Shown: positions 1 through 10,200, counted from the stretch's first letter. The stretch is 64,000 nt of DNA from Sphingomonas aliaeris (GCF_016743815.1 NZ_CP061036.1:62001-126000), one strand, 5' to 3'. Numbers and translations: made by a program. The notes: generated by a model from the letters alone, not told the origin.

Positions 1-162
1 TACCAGCGAACAAGGGCCTCGCGCACGACGTCCGGAACGGGCGTGCGTTGCTGCAGTCCACGGGTATCGCGCGGGACCAACCACATGGGGAACTCTATAC
101 GATATTATACTTGCAAGGTCCACGTTGTTCACGGTACGTTCACCCGCAAGGAGAAGTCTGCC

Positions 163-684
163 ATGAAGACCGATTGCATCGAAGCCTTCGACCTCGATCT
201 AACCCTCAAGGACGCGTCCAGCGATCCGAGCATCCGGCCCACTCGGCGGATGATCGCGGCCGCATGTATCGGTCTCGGTCCGGAGGACGCCTATTACTCG
301 GTGCGTGAGTTGCGCGAGGCAGTGGAGTGGATCCACGAGGGCGAGCCTGCCGGAAAGCGCAAGCTGACCACCATCCTTTCGAACCACTGCGACGACTTTC
401 AGCGGTGCATCTACTACGCGCTCGCGGGCAAGGGCATCGTCCTGGTCCTAGACGATCTGCAGTGGCTGGAAGGGGTGCTACAGGCGCGTGGCAAGCTCGC
501 CGGCGAGTTGCTGCGCGGCAAGCGTCCGATGCTGCCGCTGGTGTCGCCCTATGTCGCCTCTGAGCCTGACGGTCCCGTGGGGAGGTTCGACGTCGACTTC
601 GAGATCGGTCCGTCGTGGTCGTTCGACCCCGGCCCGGATTACGAGGCCTTCGATCGGGTCGTCGACCCGAAGCTGTCGCTCTGA
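163..684 (+). CDS. Hypothetical protein, 173 aa
   Basis: I do not recognise the family. The frame is open further upstream, but the ATG used here is preceded by AAGGAG about 9 bases away, which makes it the clear start. The product is soluble and acidic, with no signal peptide or membrane segment. Upstream lies an AT-rich patch (about 95-112, TATACGATATTATA) that could hold a promoter. It is the only plus-strand gene in the first 13 kb and converges on the minus-strand nuclease-like gene, with a strong hairpin between the two stop codons. Confidence 0.7.
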   Translation: MKTDCIEAFDLDLTLKDASSDPSIRPTRRMIAAACIGLGPEDAYYSVRELREAVEWIHEGEPAGKRKLTTILSNHCDDFQRCIYYALAGKGIVLVLDDLQWLEGVLQARGKLAGELLRGKRPMLPLVSPYVASEPDGPVGRFDVDFEIGPSWSFDPGPDYEAFDRVVDPKLSL

Positions 685-696
685 CGGCAAAAGAAA

Positions 697-724
697 GGCG
701 GCCCTGGCTTGAGCCGGGGCCGCC
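697..724. terminator. Hairpin between convergent genes
   Basis: A 12-bp stem (GGCGGCCCTGGC with its near-perfect complement) and a TTGA loop. It sits between the stop codons of the convergent genes ending at 684 and 748 and can act in both directions. The flanking A and T tracts are short. Confidence 0.7.
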
Positions 725-747
725 CGTCTTGTTCGGGGGGTGTAGGT

Positions 748-1263
748 TCAACGCCGCTCGCAGGCGAGGCGTTCCCCGCGACGCCATTTCTCCGGCTCGA
801 TCCATTCGCCTGAGTGAATGCCTCGTCGGTGGCGACGCGCATCCTCGAACACCTCGACGTAGCGGGTCGCCCGCTCGGGATCGTTCTTCAGGTATTTCGT
901 GGCCGGCACGGCGAACCCTTGGGAGATCAGTTGCTCTCCAAGATCCAACCCGTTCACGCTGACGATCGCGACGGGACGGCCGTAGCTGCTGCTCCCGACA
1001 AGGCTGATCGTTGCCTCTCCGCTCCTGAGCATGCGTGCGGTCGCGTCCTGGGCGACCTTGCCGCACGGGTAGCAGGACCCCGATCGCTCGCACTGCTGCT
1101 TTTTCTCAACCGAATCCGCGCCCGAGAAGCGGAAGTCTATCGAAACGGTGTCGCCGTCGAGCGCGCGGGCATCGCCGCGGACCTCTGGTTGGGCGATCTC
1201 CTGCCCGGGGCTGGCGCTGCACGCTGACACGGTCACCGAGAGGAGTAGCAAGAGCGGCCTCAT
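748..1263 (-). CDS. Thermonuclease-like (SNase-fold) lipoprotein, 171 aa
   Basis: The start shown gives a lipoprotein signal: Met-Arg, a run of leucines, then a cysteine at residue 15. The body resembles the staphylococcal-nuclease fold: LDGDTV at 35-40, SYGRPVA at 93-99, and GLDLGEQLISQGFAVP near 105-120. The usual R-x-x-G-x-D-x-P-E active-site stretch is altered to a Cys-containing segment (CERSGSCYPCG, 58-68), so catalysis is uncertain. The start overlaps the stop of the upstream 81-aa gene by 4 bases (ATGA), so the two are translationally coupled. Such nuclease-like lipoproteins often accompany plasmid transfer or entry regions. Confidence 0.75.
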   Translation of the reverse strand: MRPLLLLLSVTVSACSASPGQEIAQPEVRGDARALDGDTVSIDFRFSGADSVEKKQQCERSGSCYPCGKVAQDATARMLRSGEATISLVGSSSYGRPVAIVSVNGLDLGEQLISQGFAVPATKYLKNDPERATRYVEVFEDARRHRRGIHSGEWIEPEKWRRGERLACERR

Positions 1264-1505
1264 GCGAGGCGCATCTCGAGCTCGACCTCGGGCCCGTCGA
1301 CGCTTTCGGCGACGACCCGGAGGGGCTGGAGGGGGTTGCTGGTCCGAAGGATGGAGACACAGTCCAATCCGTCGTCCATCATGCGTGCTGCCACGCGCTG
1401 GGCGTTCTCGCGGCTGCAGAGCGTTCGGCGCTTCGCGCTCAAGGGCGAATGGTCGTGGAGGGCGATCATGGCCATGATCCTGGTTTGGGTGAGCTTGTTG
1501 ATCAA
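1260..1505 (-). CDS. Hypothetical protein, 81 aa
   Basis: This is a small soluble protein of unknown family, with no signal peptide or membrane segment. It is supported mainly by context: its start overlaps the stop of the upstream 204-aa gene by 4 bases and its stop overlaps the start of the nuclease-like lipoprotein by 4 bases. This gives a tightly coupled three-gene unit on the minus strand. Confidence 0.65.
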   Translation of the reverse strand: MINKLTQTRIMAMIALHDHSPLSAKRRTLCSRENAQRVAARMMDDGLDCVSILRTSNPLQPLRVVAESVDGPEVELEMRLA

Positions 1506-2116
1506 GCGAACACGGTCTTGTGAACCTTCGTCTCGGGGACGATGATCCAGGCCAGCTGGCGGAGGCCACTGAGCCTGTAGCCGGGGTAGCTGCAGCCGGG
1601 CTTTGCGAGCCCGATCTTGCGGCCCCGCCTGTGGACGATGAACTCGTCACCTTCGTAGCCGTCGGTGAACTTCACCGGGGAGGGAAGACGGATACGCATC
1701 CCGTGCTCCAGCGGTCGCGACGCGCGCGCAAGGTTATCGATGCAGCGCCGGCGCCAGTTGAGCGCGGAGGGATCGTCGGTGTCGCCGAGCAGAGCCAGGA
1801 TGCGCTCCGGGCATTCGGCTTCGGACGGTCCCATGTGCTCCGTCATATCCTTGAAGCCGAAGACGTAGCCCTCCTTGTCGCGAGGGTTCCACTTGACCAG
1901 GCAGACGACGGCGAAGGTCGGCTCGTCGACCCCATCGGTACTCGGCACCGCGGCCGCATAATAGACTTGGTTGCGGAGGCAGGAGGACGCGACGATCCGA
2001 AGCGCCCTGCCCTTTCCGGCGTCAGCCCGTCGGTCATAGGTGAATTGGGCGTCGAGATAGGCCTTCGGGGTCGTGTGCGGGTGCATCGACGACAACGGCA
2101 TGGTGAGCCAGCCCAT
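1502..2116 (-). CDS. Hypothetical plasmid protein, 204 aa (DUF6927-like)
   Basis: The protein begins MGWLTMPLSSMHPHTTPK and has an AYLDAQFTYDR segment. I associate this with a conserved family seen on alphaproteobacterial plasmids (probably DUF6927; the name is from memory). No catalytic motif is evident and there is no signal peptide. The start has a good ribosome site (AAAGGA about 7 bases upstream). It is the first gene of the coupled trio ending in the nuclease-like lipoprotein. The gap to the next upstream gene is only 27 bases, so the transcript probably starts further up. Confidence 0.75.
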   Translation of the reverse strand: MGWLTMPLSSMHPHTTPKAYLDAQFTYDRRADAGKGRALRIVASSCLRNQVYYAAAVPSTDGVDEPTFAVVCLVKWNPRDKEGYVFGFKDMTEHMGPSEAECPERILALLGDTDDPSALNWRRRCIDNLARASRPLEHGMRIRLPSPVKFTDGYEGDEFIVHRRGRKIGLAKPGCSYPGYRLSGLRQLAWIIVPETKVHKTVFA

Positions 2117-2143
2117 GGTAGATCCTTTCCAGGTTGGGCCGCA

Positions 2144-2581
2144 TCAGAGGCGGCGTGGGTCAAGACGGTCGGCCAGCGCCGGATCGTCGGCGAGCCGCTG
2201 GTATCGGCCCATGATGTCCGCGATCTCGACGGACACTCGCTCGTCCGGCAGTTCGTCGGTAATTTCGAGCAAGAGCGGGATCGGGTCGACCATGGCCTCG
2301 GGGAACACTGTCGACAGGACGGCCGTATCGATCCTCGCGGCCATCAGATGAATTGCCCTTGCCTGCAGGGACTTCTCCCGGCAGGGCGGCATGGCCAGCC
2401 ACGCAATCGGAGCGATCACCTCGCTTATCCTGGCCAACAGACCTCGCCCGTGGCCGAAGTCGCTATGGTAGTGGATCTGGAACACGCGTTCCGGCGAGAG
2501 GGCGGCGAACGAGGCGTAGAGCCGGTACTGGTATCGAGGGCGAGTCCCCGTCACGCGGACGCGGGTGGCGAGCAGTTCCAT
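2144..2581 (-). CDS. Hypothetical protein, 145 aa
   Basis: This is a soluble protein of unknown function with no recognisable motif. It starts 6 bases after the stop of the upstream 214-aa gene and is therefore probably translated from the same message. The ribosome site is weak (a CCCGGG patch), consistent with coupling. Confidence 0.65.
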   Translation of the reverse strand: MELLATRVRVTGTRPRYQYRLYASFAALSPERVFQIHYHSDFGHGRGLLARISEVIAPIAWLAMPPCREKSLQARAIHLMAARIDTAVLSTVFPEAMVDPIPLLLEITDELPDERVSVEIADIMGRYQRLADDPALADRLDPRRL

Positions 2582-2587
2582 CCCGGG

Positions 2588-3232
2588 TCAGCCGAACAGG
2601 GTCACGCGTTCGGCCGAAGTGGGTGCCAGCCGCAACTCGCGGCGCACCCGTTCGGCAAAGCGCTCGGGGTTGAGGAGTTCGCGGATCGCTGCGAACCGGC
2701 GTCGATCGCCAAGATGGTCGTCGCGGCCCCTGACGCGTCGGAACGAAACTTCGTAGTCTGGTCCGAGCGCTCCCAACGAGAGCTGAACCCAAACTTCCTC
2801 GCCGTGGAGCGTGATCTCTCCGGAAGCGGCCGGACCCGACCGGTTCGATCGGATGGAATAGCTGTCGTCGGGAAGGCAGAGGGCAGCGGCCAGCTTGTGC
2901 ATCGCGCGGCGGCCATCGGCGTGGAAGAGGTCCTTGGCGGCCGCATCATATGCCACGCCCCGGATTGCCAGCGTCAACAGGGCGGGGAAGCGCTGCAGCT
3001 CGGCGATGCTTTCGGTAGCCCGGCGCCGCAGGATGGCGTCGTCGGGCATGCTCTTGGTGAGCGTGCCGAGATGACGCGCGAGCAGGATTACCGCAGCGTC
3101 TGCCTCCAGGCTGACGCCCGCGTTGCGGCAGTCGTCGATTGCGCGCGACAGTGCGTGAAGGCCGCTGGTGATGGTGGTCAGCGCACTGGGATCGAGCGCC
3201 TGCTGGTGGCGGAAAGGCACGTCGTAGGGCAT
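2588..3232 (-). CDS. Hypothetical protein, 214 aa
   Basis: This is a mostly helical soluble protein of unknown family. Two starts are possible: this ATG (protein begins MPYDVPFRHQ), with GGAG 6 bases upstream, and another ATG 39 bases further up at 3271 that sits right behind a G-rich leader. I prefer the internal one because of spacing. The gene belongs to the minus-strand run of small plasmid genes between the ArdC gene and the nuclease-like lipoprotein. Confidence 0.65.
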   Translation of the reverse strand: MPYDVPFRHQQALDPSALTTITSGLHALSRAIDDCRNAGVSLEADAAVILLARHLGTLTKSMPDDAILRRRATESIAELQRFPALLTLAIRGVAYDAAAKDLFHADGRRAMHKLAAALCLPDDSYSIRSNRSGPAASGEITLHGEEVWVQLSLGALGPDYEVSFRRVRGRDDHLGDRRRFAAIRELLNPERFAERVRRELRLAPTSAERVTLFG

Positions 3233-3278
3233 GGCGGTCTCCGGGTCCTGAGCGCGTCTCGCGCTCACCATCCCGCTT

Positions 3279-3296
3279 CCCCCTCCCCTTCCCGCC
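3279..3296 (-). repeat. G-rich intergenic leader motif, copy A
   Basis: Read on the minus strand this is GGCGGGAAGGGGAGGGGG, continuing to another GGG. It fits the canonical four-run pattern for a G-quadruplex. Related motifs occur at 7197, 11562, 12437 and (less similar) 14884, always between genes of this backbone. Confidence 0.5.
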
Positions 3297-3297
3297 T

Positions 3298-3492
3298 TCA
3301 GAGCATCAGGCCCGTTGGATCGGAGGATCGCGCCGCTGCCGCGAACCCCCGCTCCCAGGCGGCCGCAAGCCGGGTTCCTGCTCGGTAGCCGCAGCCGTTA
3401 CCAAAGACGTAGCAACGCCAGCCCGCCCGCTCGGCCTGCCAAACCGGGTCGGGTCGGGTCGGGCCGAGCAGCTGCATGAGGTCGAGCTTCAC
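3298..3492 (-). CDS. Small hypothetical protein, 64 aa (possible Rmf/CrpP-like)
   Basis: The GTG start overlaps the stop of the upstream 162-aa gene (GTGA), which supports translation. The pattern of a central Gly/Cys/Tyr cluster followed by AAWERGFAAA faintly recalls the small Rmf/CrpP-fold proteins found on plasmids. The match is weak and I do not assign a function. No membrane segment is present. Confidence 0.5.
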   Translation of the reverse strand: MKLDLMQLLGPTRPDPVWQAERAGWRCYVFGNGCGYRAGTRLAAAWERGFAAAARSSDPTGLML

Positions 3493-3977
3493 GATTGGGC
3501 CTGTTCGGATTGCGCGATCAGCAGATCGACCGCTTGCTCCACAGCCGTCTCATCGTCGTTCACGACACGAATGCCCGGACGGGTGCGGCGCACGGCGTCG
3601 GCCACGGCGCTCATCGAACGCCCTTTCAGCGGGTAGCCGAACACCTTGCCGTCATCGATCACGACCAGCTGTTTCTTGAAGGAGCGACGGAGCCGCTTTG
3701 CCTCCTCGGTCTTCGTGATCAGCGCCGCGACCTCGAACTCGAGCGTGTGCTCGAGAACGGTGTCGCCGAAGTGCGTGGGCTGCCGATTTGCGGCGAGCCA
3801 GGCGTTGACCGACGCCTCGCTGACAACGCCGACCTGATGGAAGTCGTCCGCGGCGCCATGGCCTCGGTTGGACGCCAGGAACGCGCGCGCGCCATCTACC
3901 CAGATCTCGGCGGTATAGCAGGTCGTCTCCTCGGAGAGGGCGTTGACGACCTTCAGCTTCTTCAGCTCGATACGCAT
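3489..3977 (-). CDS. Hypothetical protein, 162 aa
   Basis: The protein starts MRIELKKLKVVNALSEET, and the start is fixed by AAGGAG 8 bases upstream (an in-frame start 18 bases earlier lacks this). The family looks like a conserved plasmid protein with an alpha/beta pattern; I see no catalytic motif. It lies 24 bases downstream of the ArdC gene and overlaps the 64-aa gene by 4 bases, so it is probably co-transcribed with both. Confidence 0.7.
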   Translation of the reverse strand: MRIELKKLKVVNALSEETTCYTAEIWVDGARAFLASNRGHGAADDFHQVGVVSEASVNAWLAANRQPTHFGDTVLEHTLEFEVAALITKTEEAKRLRRSFKKQLVVIDDGKVFGYPLKGRSMSAVADAVRRTRPGIRVVNDDETAVEQAVDLLIAQSEQAQS

Positions 3978-4001
3978 GGTTGCGTCTCCTTGCACGGGGG
4001 A

Positions 4002-4964
4002 TCATGCGGCGAGCGCCTCGGGCTCGTGCCACTCTGCCGTCTCGTCGTCGGCCGGGGACGCGCTGGCGGGCCGCGCAAGGTCCCTCAGGTAGTTGAATGC
4101 CTGCTCGGCCTTCGACGCGGCCTTGATGATCGCGCTCGAGTCCGATTTCAGGATGCGAAGCCAGTGCTCGATGTAGCTGGCGTGATTGTCATGCAGGTCG
4201 CCGGGCAAGCCCAGCTCGGCGCAGACGAGGCATTGCCCGATCGACGCTACCAGTTCCTCGAACGCATAAGCGCTGTCGCCAAACTTCTTGCCGAACTCGC
4301 GTGCAAGACGCGACGCCGCACCCGACCAGTGGGTGTATTCGTGCCCCAGGGTGCTGGCGTAATGATCGTCCGACCGGAACGCACCGCGGTTCGGCATCTG
4401 GATGTAGTCGCCGATGGGCGAGAAATACGCCTGGTCGCCGCCATGCCGGACTGTGCCCGGCAAAGCCCCGAAAAAGGCATCGATCGACGCGCGGTGTTCG
4501 GACTCGACCCGCGGCTGTGGCGGCGCGACGGTTGGATAGTAGTAGGTCGGCAGCCCGTCGATCTGATCGACGTTGAAGACGATGTAGGACCGCAGGAAGC
4601 GAATGTTCTTGGTCGGCTCGGTGCCGGTGACGCGGTCCGTTTCGGTCTTTGAGAAGCTGGAGAAGTACACGCTCAGCGAGCCGCGCTCGCCGCGCCGGAC
4701 CTGGCCGCCCAGCTCTTCGGCCTGGCGATAGGTCATCCAGGTGCGGCTGTTGTAGCCACGAGCGTCGCCGATTGCCCACAGGTAGAGGGTGTTGATCCCC
4801 GTGTAGGGCGTACCGCAGTGACGCAGCGGTCGGCCGCCTGCTCCGGTCAGTCCCCAAGGACGTGACCAAGGCAGAACGCCGGCTTCGAGCTTCTCGATGA
4901 TCAGGTTGGTAATTTCGGCGGCGACGTCGCGGCGTGGCGCGTCGGGCTTGCGGCGAAAGGTCAT
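4002..4964 (-). CDS. ardC: ArdC-family antirestriction protein, 320 aa
   Basis: The protein has an N-terminal ArdC-type single-strand-DNA-binding domain (about residues 10-135) and a zincin-like metallopeptidase domain (about 150-300) with HEYTH at 208-212 and a downstream glutamate in FEELVA (about 236-241). ArdC proteins protect incoming plasmid DNA from host restriction. The start is set by GGGGAG 8 bases upstream; the frame extends further up but without a ribosome site. It sits behind the ParB-like gene and a terminator, so it may have its own promoter. Confidence 0.9.
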   Translation of the reverse strand: MTFRRKPDAPRRDVAAEITNLIIEKLEAGVLPWSRPWGLTGAGGRPLRHCGTPYTGINTLYLWAIGDARGYNSRTWMTYRQAEELGGQVRRGERGSLSVYFSSFSKTETDRVTGTEPTKNIRFLRSYIVFNVDQIDGLPTYYYPTVAPPQPRVESEHRASIDAFFGALPGTVRHGGDQAYFSPIGDYIQMPNRGAFRSDDHYASTLGHEYTHWSGAASRLAREFGKKFGDSAYAFEELVASIGQCLVCAELGLPGDLHDNHASYIEHWLRILKSDSSAIIKAASKAEQAFNYLRDLARPASASPADDETAEWHEPEALAA

Positions 4965-5002
4965 GGCGATAACTCCCCAAGGGGCGGCGTGGCGCCCTCG
5001 CG

Positions 5003-5034
5003 AAAAAGAGCGGCCGTCCCATCGGAGCGGCCGC
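5003..5034 (-). terminator. Rho-independent terminator after the ParB-like gene
   Basis: On the minus strand, GCGGCCG and CGGCCGC pair across an 11-base loop and are followed by TCTTTTT. It lies 30 bases beyond the stop codon of the ParB-like gene and separates it from ardC. Confidence 0.75.
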
Positions 5035-5063
5035 AAGGTTGCCCAGGAGACAGTCGGGCGGGG

Positions 5064-7135
5064 TTATTCGGCTGCGACGAGCTCGTTCTCGTCGTTCACC
5101 GCGCCGGCATCCGCGTCGGTGTCGTCGGTGTAGTCGTTGACCTCCTCGCCGGACAGGTCGTGGTCGTCCGATCCGGTGCCGCTGTCGTCGTCACCGAGCC
5201 CGGTGTCTTCGACCAGCTCGGCCGTACCAACGGCGTCGAAGCGCATGGCGTCGGGCACCCATGCGAGCGCCGCCTCCTTGGTCTCCGCCTCGGTGATCGC
5301 CTCGCCGGCGAACAGCTTTTCGCAGCTCGTCGATATCTCGCCCTTCTTGGAGCCAAGATAGCGGGCCGCCAGAGTGGCCCCCCCACCTCGGTGAGGGTCG
5401 CCAGCAGCGTACCCTTCGAGACGCGGTCGAAGAAGTTCTCGCAGGTCGGCCGCCACCACTTGGCGACGTCGATCTCCAGGATGGAGGCGAGACGGGCGTG
5501 AAGCGGGTTGGTCGTGACCGCGCCGTATTCCTGCTTCGCCTCAAGCGAGTCGGCGACCATGATGGCGAGCCAGGCCGCCTTGGCATCGTCGGAAAGCGCG
5601 CGGAACGCCTCGAACCGCTCGACCGGCGAGGCCAGCTCGGTCCAGCTGGTATCCAGCCCTTCGCGCGCCTCGGCGATCGCGATCCGAGCCTGCGTGGGCG
5701 CGAACTCTGCCGGCATCTGCGGATCGTTCGGCCGGCCCGCAGTGATGGTCGTGCCGGAACGCCCGTAGTTGCGGGTGCGGTCGACCATGGCGAACAGCGC
5801 ATAGTCGAGCGCGAGCCCGGGATCGCCCAGGATCGAGGCGGCGAGGATGTCGCGTCGTTGGACCGCGAGCTCGTCGTGGAGGCGAGCGCTGAGCGGCTTT
5901 CCGCCCGGTGCGACGGCCTCGGGCGGCAGAGAGGTGGTGTCGCGGCTCGATCCTGCCGGCTTGCTGTCCGCCTCGTCGCCCGGCGCGCGCAGCGGCGCTT
6001 CGCTGTAGTAGGTGGTCTCGAGCACGAGCTTGCCGGTCCGGTCGAGCATCAGGAACGTGCCGACCTGCCCCTTGATCTCGTCGGGCAGCACCGGCGGCTT
6101 GTTGTGGAGGTTCTCATATTCCTGCTGGAGCTGCTCCGTCTCGGTTTCGAGCGCGCCGTAGGCGGCATCGTCGAGGCTCTCGTCGTTCATCTCTTCGGAG
6201 ATGGCCTCGATCCGCTCGGAGATCTCAAAAGCGCGGACTTCTTCGGCTTCGCTGAGCGGTGCGGCCGCCAGTGAAACGCGGTGGAGGTCCGCTGTTGCAC
6301 CATAAAGGTTGGTCGTGACGATCGGTCGGATCCAGGCGAGCCCCTGTTCCTCACCGAGACGCTTGGCCTCGGCTTCCATGATCGTGCCGGCGAGCGACTG
6401 CGCGATCTCGGGATCCGACCAGCGGTCGCCGTCCTCGTTGAACAGTTCGCGCTCGATGCGCCCGCCAGCGGCGACATAGGCGTCAGCGCCGACCAGGATC
6501 GCGACAGGGTCAGTCGCCTTCATGGTGTCGTTCGAGATGGCGCGGCGGATCTGGTCGGCGTTGATGTAGGCGCTGTGCCGATACTGGGCGAAGACGCGCT
6601 CCTGCTTCGCGCGGTCCTCGGTCGAACCATAGGCCTTCGCCATGTCCAGGGTGATCTCGCCGTTCGCCAGCGCCTCGAATACCGGTTCCGCGAGGTTGGC
6701 GAGCCGGAGGCGACCCTCGATAAAGCGGCGGGTCTGGCCGAAGCGCTTGGCAACAGCATCGATGTCGCCGTCCGATTGCAGGAAGTGCTGGAACGCGCGG
6801 CACTCCTCCGCCGGCGTCATCACCTCGCGCTGGAAGTTCTCGGTCAGCGAGAGCTCGCGCAGGTCGTTGTCGTCACCGACGACGATCTTGACGGGCACGT
6901 CGTAGTCGGCCGCGACGATTTCACCCGCCTCGGCGAGCATCATGGCTCCAAGGAAACGGCGTTCGCCGGCGATCACCTCGAACGAGCCGCGGGGTTTCGA
7001 CGGCGTGACCAGCAGGTTCTGGATGATGCCGCGCGCCCGGATGCTGGCGGCCATGGCGGGGATATTCTTGGGCTGCGTCGTGCGGACGTTCTTCTCGGAC
7101 TGCTTCAGCTTCGCGAGTTTGACGGTCTGGGTCAT
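5064..7135 (-). CDS. ParB-domain DNA-processing protein, frameshifted near its 3' end (about 690 aa if repaired)
   Basis: The N-terminus has a ParB/Spo0J nuclease-like domain with GERRF at 57-61 and ENFQR at 99-103, then a helix-turn-helix (about 120-150). The long C-terminal region is typical of the large ParB-domain proteins on alphaproteobacterial plasmids. The start has AGGAG 7 bases upstream. As given, the frame changes in a seven-base C run at 5378-5384 and continues in the wrong frame to 5096. One extra base restores a C-terminus that ends in an acidic tail at 5064. It is separate from the parA/ribbon-helix-helix pair, so it may act in DNA processing rather than classical partition. 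Confidence 0.85.
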
Positions 7136-7272
7136 TGCCAGTCTCCTGAGCGTGGTTGGTGTCCGACGAAATCCCTCGCCGAACACCCTCCCCGCACCCC
7201 CTTCCCTTCTGCTCCGTAGCTCGCGCAGCGACATGCACTGCGCCTTGTACCGCGCTTTGCACTGTGGCGGCG
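7136..7272 (-). promoter_or_regulatory. Intergenic leader with G-rich motif (copy B) and shared 22-bp operator-like site
   Basis: This gap between the strawberry-notch gene and the ParB-like gene holds a G-rich tract (7185-7207) with four G runs on the minus strand. It also holds a 22-bp element at 7246-7267 (GCGCTTTGCACTG core) that matches about 16 of 22 positions of the paired elements upstream of parA. Confidence 0.45.
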
Positions 7273-10200
7273 TCAGCCGTCCGATTGTGCCGTCAGGCGG
7301 GCGATCACCTCCGAGGCACCCTCGTTGGGTACAAAGAGCCTCGTCTTGTACGAGACGATTTCCGTGTAGCAGCCGATCGACTTCAGCCATGGCAGTTGCG
7401 CGGCGGGGGCACCGACAACCTCGATCCGAGGCTTGCCGTTGACCCGAGCGCGCTTCACCTCGCATGCGAATGGTCGCTTGAGGACGATCGAGCCGCCTTC
7501 CAGCGCGGCCTTCGTAATTTCGTCCGGGCTGAGGACCTGGGGTTCGTCCAGGCCGAGTTTGTTGAACAGCCCGTGAAGATCCCGGGGAAGACCATTCGGC
7601 CAAGCCAGGAACGGCCTTCTCCGTCTACGACGCGGTTCACCGCCAGGTGATCGCTCGGTAGCGCCGACCAGATCGGGAGGAGCAAGCCGGTGGCCAGCCG
7701 GATCGTCTCGGTGTCGACCTTGGTGCGGGCTTCCTCGGTCTCCACCTCCCAAGCCCTCTGGAAGGTCTCGCGTGAGCACTCCTCCCAAGCCGTCTCGTAC
7801 ATGTCGTCCATCGTTAGATATTCTCGACGCGTCGGCCGCATCAGCTCGACCCGTTCGACCGCGACACCTTCCTCGGTCATCCCCGACCTGGAGGCGGTCC
7901 GCAGCGCGACTTTCCCCGATCGGCCGTTGTGCAGGAACACGGCGGTGCCGTCGCTGTCGGCAATGCGCAGCACCAGGTCGAGCGACACCGGCTGGCGCCG
8001 TCGGGTCACCTCGATGGTAAGGAGGTGCGAGGTTGCACCCGTAACGGCATCGGTCCGCAGGATCGTGTCGTCGAGCACGGTCGCGGTGTCGACGGCCATC
8101 GTTTCGACACCGACGTCGAGCGTGCCGGCATCCCGGGCTGCCGCGACACGGGTTTCGACGAGCGCTAGGAACTCGTCGAAGATGAGGTTCTGCAAGCCGA
8201 TCGGAAGCGCGAGGAGGCGATTGAGCCAGCGCTGAATGGGTGGCAGGTCGTCCTTCAGGACGCCGTCCTTGTCTTGCAGTTCGAGCCCGGTCCGGTGCGT
8301 AAAGTCTACGAGGTTCGTGCTGGTGAGCTTGCCGGCGATCAAGAGGTGATACCAGGTGATCAGGGCCGCCTTGGCGTACTCGGATTCGAGATTGTCGGCC
8401 GGGTCGAAGAGGTTCTGGCCGCCTGTCTGGCGCTGCCCGCGCGTCAGCGCGCCCAAGCTGTCCAGACGCCGCGCGATCGTCGACGTGAACCGCAATTCGC
8501 CTTTGCAGTCCGTCGTGACGGGCCGGAAGAGCGGCGTACAGGCCTGATGGGTACGGTGTGTGCGGCCCAGCCCCTGGATAGCGCGATCGGCGCGCCAACC
8601 CGGCTCCAGCAACAGGTGTACCCGCTGTTCCTGGTTCTTGACGTCGAGGCTTGCGTGGTAGGAACGGCCGGTGCCTCCGGCGTCGCTGAACACGAGTACG
8701 CGCTTGGTCCCTGCCATGAAGGCAGCGGCATCCGCCTGGGTCGCGCGGGCCGAACGGGACTCCAGCCTTTGGGTGCCGTTCGCGGTGCTGACGAGCCGCT
8801 TGGTCCGCCCGGTAACCTCGGCGACGTTGTCGTGACCGAAATGCTCGAGCACGCCATCGAGCACGGCCGCTATCGGTGGGAGTGCGCAGAGCTGCTCGAT
8901 CAGATCGTCGCGGGCCGCTTCTGCTTCGGGATTGGTGACGGGCGTGCCACGTTCGTCGAACATCGGCCGGGACCGGATCTCACCGGTGTCGTCACGGTAC
9001 GGCGTCATCTGCTGAACGGGAAATGCACGCTGCAGATAGTCGATGATCGCTTCTCGCGGGGAAAGGTCGAGGTCGAGCTCGGCCCGTTCGTCCGGCGAGA
9101 GTTCGCCTAGGCGCCTGTCCAGGATCGCCTCGGCGGTGCTGACCAATTGGAGTACGACGGACTGACCGGCCTCCAGGTGCTGGCGCACTGCAGCGATCAC
9201 GGTCGGCAGCTTGCACGATAGAAGCACCGCACCGAAGAAACGCTGTTTGCAGCTCTCAAACCGCGAGCGCGCGGCCGCCTTGGCACCGGAGTTCAGCGTG
9301 TCGCCCTTCAAAGGATCCACTACGCCAGTGAGCTCCAGGGCTTTCTCCATGTTGCGGTGGATAATGCCCCAGGCGTCAGCGTAGGCGTCGTACACCTCCA
9401 CCTGCTTAGGGGTCAGTTCATGTCGCAGGATGTCGTACTCGACGCCGGCGAAGCTGAGCGCGCGGGCGGTGTAGAGGCCGGTGGCCTTGAGGTCGCGGGC
9501 GACGAGCTCCATCGCGGCGATCCCGCCCTGCCGGATCTCGGTGATGAACGCCTCGCGGTTAGCGAACGACGTCTCGGGACCCCACAGGCCGAGCCGCACG
9601 GCATAAGCGAGGTTATTCACCTCGGAGGCGCCGGTCGCGGACGCGTATAGGACACGCGCCCCGGGCAAGCGGTTCTGCAGCACGACGCCGGCAATCCCCT
9701 GCTGGGAGCCCTTCTTGGCGATCATGCTTCCCTCGCCGCCCGCAACGCCGCCCATCTCGTGGGCTTCGTCCCATGCGATCACGCCCTCGAATTCGTCGCC
9801 AGCCCAAGCGATGATCTGCTCGAGCCGGCTCGCATCGCCCCGTGTGGAGCGCAGAGTCGGGTAGGTGACGAAGAGAACACCTTCGCTCATCGCGATCGGC
9901 TCGTCGATCTTCCAGCGGGAGAGCGGCTGGACATCGGCTGCGAGGCCGCCAAGCGCGGTCCAGTCACGGATCGCGTCGGCATGCAGGGCCTCGTTCTTCG
10001 ACACCCAGATGGCGCGGCGACGCCCGGCAAGCCAGCTGTCGAGGATCACGGCCGCGACCTGGCGGCCTTTGCCCGCGCCGGTGCCGTCTCCCAAGAAGAA
10101 GCCCTTGCGATACCGGCTGCCGTTCTCGTCAATGATGAGGCCGACCCCTTCGGGATCGGGACGGAAACGGCCGGGAATGAACTGCGTCCACGCGTGACCG

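Noticed and set aside
1520..3388. Long plus-strand open frame opposite several minus-strand genes
   Set aside because: It is antisense to four coupled genes with good ribosome sites and has no recognisable motif; high GC makes such shadow frames common here.
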